From: Pedobacter cryoconitis
Lineage (GTDB): Bacteria; Bacteroidota; Bacteroidia; Sphingobacteriales; Sphingobacteriaceae
NCBI RefSeq assembly: GCF_014200605.1
Contig: NZ_JACHCE010000004.1
Span: 323,619-387,618 of the forward strand
Direction of reading: 5' to 3'
DNA length: 64,000 bases
Of the stretch, positions 62,403 to 64,000 are shown in pieces; position 1 is the first letter of the stretch; each line of letters begins with the position of its first letter. A program made the translations under genes and the position numbers. The notes beneath the pieces were generated by a model. It saw only the letters and a list, made by a program, of their open reading frames with translations, ran no database searches and was not told the origin of the DNA.

Positions 62403-63998
62403 TTATTGTTGCCAGAATATTTTTGTTTTACGGGTATCCTTAGCCTGCACTGCCTGATAGTTGGCGGCATTTAATACTTTTTCTTGTGAAGGATAAATTA
62501 ACCTGGTTGGAGGCGTATCAAAACCAGATAATTTACCAGCAGAAGGGAAAGTTAAGACAGGAAATCCTGTTCTTCTGTATTCAGACCAGGCTTCAGTAGA
62601 TTGAAGAACACCTAAATGTACCCATTTCTGTGTATAGATATTAGCTAGTTTATTTGCCTGAGAGCCAGTATAAGCAGCCGATGACGAGCTTATCCATGCA
62701 TCAATATCAGTTGCTAAAGGAGCTGGAGGATTAACATACCCACCACCTTTATTTAAATTATTCAGATAATAGTAGAAAGTAACAGACTGTCTTAAAGCGC
62801 TTTCATAAGCTGTCTGAGCACTTGCTGAACTTCCCCATCTTTCAAAAGCCTCAGCTTTCAGCAGGTTTACCTCAGAAGCAGTGATCACAATACCTGGTAA
62901 TTTCTGATTATAAAGGAAAGTTGCTGAATCAAGTACAGCATAATCCGGGAAACTGGTCTCCTGATCTGATCCGCTCATCGTAACCGGCATTGCTTTGTAA
63001 GTCTTATTTGGTATAAATTTACCATTTACTGTTCTGCCATACTTATCATAGATTACCGGAATACGCGGGTCATTTGCAGGCACCATCACTGTATTCAACA
63101 TATAATCTGTAGCATACCAGCTTCCTTCCATAAAGGCAGCACTTAAATCGCTCGTACTATTGGTTTGTGGCTGCAATAATACGTCAGATGAACCTGGATT
63201 ATATAAAGCACTGTTCGCACCGTCTATCAGTGGGTAATTTGCCGAATTGCTTAGCATATCCATTACCGCAGTTCTTGCTGTTCCTTCATCTACTTTTGAA
63301 ATACGCATTAGTAGTCTCAAACGTAATGAATTAGCATAACGGGCCCATAAATTCATGTCACCTCTAAGCAAAATATCAGCTTTGGCAAAATCTTTATTCG
63401 TAGAGTTTGCTTTAAAATAAGCCGCTACTGTTGCTAAATCACTGATAAAACCAGTGTATAATGCTTTTTGATCATCAAATTTAGGGTTCACAATTGTACT
63501 GTTTTTTTCCAGACTACCAGCTTCAGAATAAGGAATATCACCCCATAAATCTACCATTTTTGCAGCCTGTTCAATTAAAACAACTTTAGCAGCCTGCATC
63601 AGCGCACTCTGACTTGTTTTGTCTGCATCAGAAAGGGTGCTGAACTTTGTTTCCATAGAACGATATTGTGCCATAACCCCGCTTCCATTACCACCTGTGG
63701 CATAAAAGTCATCCCAATAATTTTGAGAATAACCATCGCTCTGCTGATACACTGAATTTGCATTTGGGAAATACGACGTTTGTGCATATACACCAGGCAT
63801 CTGACATAAAAATGTACGTACGTTCCAATATTTGGCAGCAACCCTGTCATTATTTAACATGGCTGTAAAAAGTCCGGAAAGACTTGCATTGATTGATTTT
63901 TCCGGGTTATAGAATTTTTCATCAACAGCTTTTTTGCAACTCACCAATGATGTTACTGCAACTAAAACAAAGCTTATATTTATAATTAATTTTTTCAT
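62403..63998 (-). CDS. SusD-like nutrient-binding lipoprotein (SusD-like_2 type)
   Basis: This 531-residue protein has a lipoprotein signal (VTSLVSC, Cys21, then KKAVDEKFYNPE). It resembles the second SusD group: LSGLFTAMLNNDRVAAKYWN near the start, AAKMVDLWGDIPYSEAGSLE in the middle, and TRLIYPSQEKVLNAANYQ near the end. It starts only 2 nt from the window edge. A SusC partner is expected immediately upstream, beyond 64000, on the minus strand. With GH29 and GH3 it forms a fucose-bearing glycan locus. Confidence 0.92.
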   Translation of the reverse strand: MKKLIINISFVLVAVTSLVSCKKAVDEKFYNPEKSINASLSGLFTAMLNNDRVAAKYWNVRTFLCQMPGVYAQTSYFPNANSVYQQSDGYSQNYWDDFYATGGNGSGVMAQYRSMETKFSTLSDADKTSQSALMQAAKVVLIEQAAKMVDLWGDIPYSEAGSLEKNSTIVNPKFDDQKALYTGFISDLATVAAYFKANSTNKDFAKADILLRGDMNLWARYANSLRLRLLMRISKVDEGTARTAVMDMLSNSANYPLIDGANSALYNPGSSDVLLQPQTNSTSDLSAAFMEGSWYATDYMLNTVMVPANDPRIPVIYDKYGRTVNGKFIPNKTYKAMPVTMSGSDQETSFPDYAVLDSATFLYNQKLPGIVITASEVNLLKAEAFERWGSSASAQTAYESALRQSVTFYYYLNNLNKGGGYVNPPAPLATDIDAWISSSSAAYTGSQANKLANIYTQKWVHLGVLQSTEAWSEYRRTGFPVLTFPSAGKLSGFDTPPTRLIYPSQEKVLNAANYQAVQAKDTRKTKIFWQQ

Positions 63999-64000
63999 GT

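Overview
The window looks like chromosome of a Sphingobacteriaceae-type Bacteroidota (Pedobacter-like). The signs are SusC/SusD pairs, lipoproteins that begin Cys-Lys-Lys, few Shine-Dalgarno sequences, DUF5107-TPR and DUF3667 proteins, and an AT-rich background. No searches were run. Names come from motifs, domain order, length and context.

Layout. (1) 2-13711, plus strand: an alpha-galactoside utilisation locus with a SusC fragment, SusD, two clan GH-D glycosidases, aldose 1-epimerase, a sugar/H+ symporter and a DUF5107-TPR protein. (2) 13809-16014: a small membrane protein and a MACPF-domain lipoprotein. (3) 16117-25915: an accessory stretch of regulators (HxlR, two AraC), an esterase, NAD(P)-dependent oxidoreductases, a GNAT enzyme, a HAD phosphatase and a TetX-like FAD monooxygenase, with decayed regulator fragments between them. 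(4) 26123-28887: a SurA-like lipoprotein, a beta-helix lipoprotein, then remnants of an erythromycin-esterase-like gene and an Lrp/AsnC gene. (5) 28944-32525: the methylcitrate genes prpB-prpC-prpD. (6) 33107-36240: a rifamycin phosphotransferase-like enzyme and a GNAT protein. (7) 36235-43479: a TonB-dependent receptor, DUF3667, acyltransferase and DoxX genes, then a gene-poor, repeat-bearing stretch with gene remnants ending at tRNA-Ser(UGA). (8) 43586-51258: a hybrid histidine kinase, a GNAT protein and two amidohydrolase-like proteins. (9) 51529-58044: four consecutive lipoproteins that I read as relatives of the cholesterol-dependent cytolysins, followed by an S41/PDZ protease. (10) 58141-63998, minus strand: a second glycan locus (SusD-like, GH29 fucosidase, GH3) that continues past the window.

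The most notable system is region 9. Its four pore-former-like paralogues and the protease share the same lipoprotein start (Cys-Lys-Lys) and are spaced 1, 16, 101 and 2 nt apart. I infer a surface-displayed pore-forming system with a built-in processing protease, possibly antibacterial. A MACPF lipoprotein, from the other half of the same superfamily, lies about 35 kb upstream. A second theme is antibiotic inactivation: a rifamycin phosphotransferase homologue, a TetX homologue and a possible erythromycin-esterase remnant all fall within 11 kb.
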